64,000 nucleotides of DNA, taken from the NCBI GenBank assembly GCA_029379225.1, contig JAQYWR010000002.1:1-64000 (forward strand), read 5' to 3'. Positions 63,115 through 64,000 of this stretch are shown in pieces; the first letter of the stretch is position 1; every line of letters begins with the position of its first letter. The notes below the pieces were generated by a model that did no database searches, was not told the DNA's origin, and saw nothing but the letters and a program-made list of their open reading frames with translations. The stretch is from Nostoc sp. S4. Its GTDB lineage: Bacteria > Cyanobacteriota > Cyanobacteriia > Cyanobacteriales > Nostocaceae. Both the position numbers and the translations under genes were made by a program.

Positions 63115-63285
63115 TTACCTATTTACATCTTTGCCTTCATCAGGCAAAGGCAAACTTCTAATCAGTTCACGAATGACATCGGTTGCTGGTCTACCTGTTT
63201 GTTGACAATATTTTTCTAGCTTTTCTGCTTCCTGTGTTGCGAGATTCACAGTTATACGTTTTACGGCCCATTTTTTATTTGTCAT
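63115..63285 (-). CDS. Ribbon-helix-helix (CopG-like) small DNA-binding protein
   Basis: 56 residues from ATG 63285; ATG 63291 would add two. Seen: AVKRITVNLATQEAEKLEKY then CQQTGRPATDVIRELIRSLP, the classic beta strand plus two helices of RHH repressors. Known: such small proteins are antitoxins or repressors acting as dimers. No toxin gene adjoins. It lies 273 bases upstream of zds on the same strand. The call rests on pattern, not on a search, and it is too short for most gene finders. Confidence 0.65.
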   Translation of the reverse strand: MTNKKWAVKRITVNLATQEAEKLEKYCQQTGRPATDVIRELIRSLPLPDEGKDVNR

Positions 63286-63291
63286 TATCAT

Positions 63292-64000
63292 GCTATTTGC
63301 TATACATTTACATCATCGAAAAAGTCTAACTAAAGAGGAAAACGATAAGATTATCAGAGTTTGTGTCAGGAAACAAGTAATACCATTAATATTAAGATTG
63401 TCCGTTTTGTCAAAGGATTCATTATCTTCTAAAAAATCAAAAAACTATACTTTTTGTTACCATTGTGACAGCATAAAAATCACATACTTGCTTGTGAAAA
63501 TAATAACCTTAGTACTAGCATGAGTAAACCCTGACAATTAAATTTCAAGACTGAATTTGAGACACCTACTGTTGACTCAATCAGGATTTCCAAAACTATT
63601 TTCTAACGAAACCATCTGAGCTTGTCTATTAGCCAAGTTTACCTAACGTTCTTGGAGAGAACATCTGGTATAACACCTAAGGTTAAATGCTGACCCAAAA
63701 ACGGGTTGGAATAGTGTACATAACTAGTAAACACTCACTTAAAAGTAGGTAAATAGGCATCGCTCTAGACTAAAGACCATCTACACACATTACACTAATC
63801 AATTAGTTAAGAGTTATTTCAACGGTTTTAACTTGAGGTTTTGTTAATTAAAGAGATTCATTTCCTGTATCAATCTTGCACTTAGAAAAACTGAAGTGTA
63901 AATATTGAAGATTTACTGATAAAATTTGACAGCATTATCTGTAATATTACACAGATTAATCTACTTAAGAAGTGATGTTACTTGAGTGTTATTAAGAAAA
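63292..64000. other. Gene-free AT-rich end of window
   Basis: About 700 bases, no convincing gene. A 77-codon plus-strand frame (63290-63523) overlaps the RHH promoter and reads as Lys/Ser/Leu-rich sequence without family features. No repeats stand out. Confidence 0.4.

Noticed and set aside
63290-63523. 77-codon plus-strand frame at the window end
   Set aside because: Starts inside the 5' region of the RHH gene and has no recognisable pattern or ribosome-binding site.

Overview
The window looks like chromosome of a filamentous, heterocyst-type cyanobacterium (Nostocales). This rests on very dense HIP1 octamers (GCGATCGC), CCCCAAT-type short tandem repeats, a XisI homologue, two giant Ser/Thr-kinase/ATPase/histidine-kinase proteins, a plant-type zeta-carotene desaturase, a HCF164/TxlA-like thioredoxin, PEP-CTERM and DUF1822 proteins, and many small dispersed palindromic repeats. 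I see no rRNA, tRNA or CRISPR array. LAYOUT. 1-8 kb is accessory and decayed: the start of an Hsp20 gene (cut by the window edge), a secreted methyltransferase-like gene, an orphan xisI, a broken antitoxin-like gene, a ParA-like ATPase with a probable ribbon-helix-helix partner and AT-rich iterons, the last 60 codons of an hsdS gene cut at a TGT...-type transposon end, a 5'-truncated TniB/TnsC ATPase, and a frameshifted IS630 element. 8-12.6 kb holds a SAM-hydrolase-like gene, a fatty-acid desaturase, a royal-jelly/yellow-type secreted protein and a hypothetical gene. 12.7-18.4 kb is a sugar-acid cluster: gluconokinase diverging from a LacI regulator that is followed by uronate isomerase, a mannonate-oxidoreductase-type SDR and a LarA-type nickel racemase/epimerase. 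18.5-31 kb is two giant signalling kinases around a DUF6174 gene. 31-34.4 kb is a sigma-like factor, a repeat-rich spacer, DUF1822 and DUF4870 genes. 34.8-38.8 kb has an AT-rich GT14 glycosyltransferase, a Gfo/Idh/MocA oxidoreductase, two exported proteins (one a retropepsin-like protease) and a nucleoside phosphorylase remnant. 39-45.8 kb has a divergent EF-G paralogue, a GNAT, a hemerythrin-domain protein, a cyclic-peptide-type ABC exporter and a DUF6737 gene. 46-64 kb is mostly housekeeping: GAF-GGDEF cyclase, TxlA, DUF3611, tandem TspO genes, a VanX-like dipeptidase, an Arg/Lys/Orn decarboxylase, a PEP-CTERM protein, a DrrAB-type ABC pair, PrxQ/BCP, cobyric acid synthase, a 2Fe-2S protein, an orphan HicB, two small unknown genes, an SRPBCC protein with zeta-carotene desaturase, and a 56-residue ribbon-helix-helix gene. 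HOW GENES WORK TOGETHER. The most interesting combination is the sugar-acid cluster. Uronate isomerase plus the SDR would turn D-glucuronate into D-mannonate, but no mannonate dehydratase (UxuA) is present. D-mannonate and D-gluconate are C2 epimers, LarA-family enzymes epimerise 2-hydroxy acids at C2, and a gluconokinase sits across the regulator's promoter. I infer a dehydratase-free route D-glucuronate -> D-fructuronate -> D-mannonate -> D-gluconate -> 6-phosphogluconate, feeding the oxidative pentose phosphate pathway, with a palindromic LacI-type operator in the shared promoter region.
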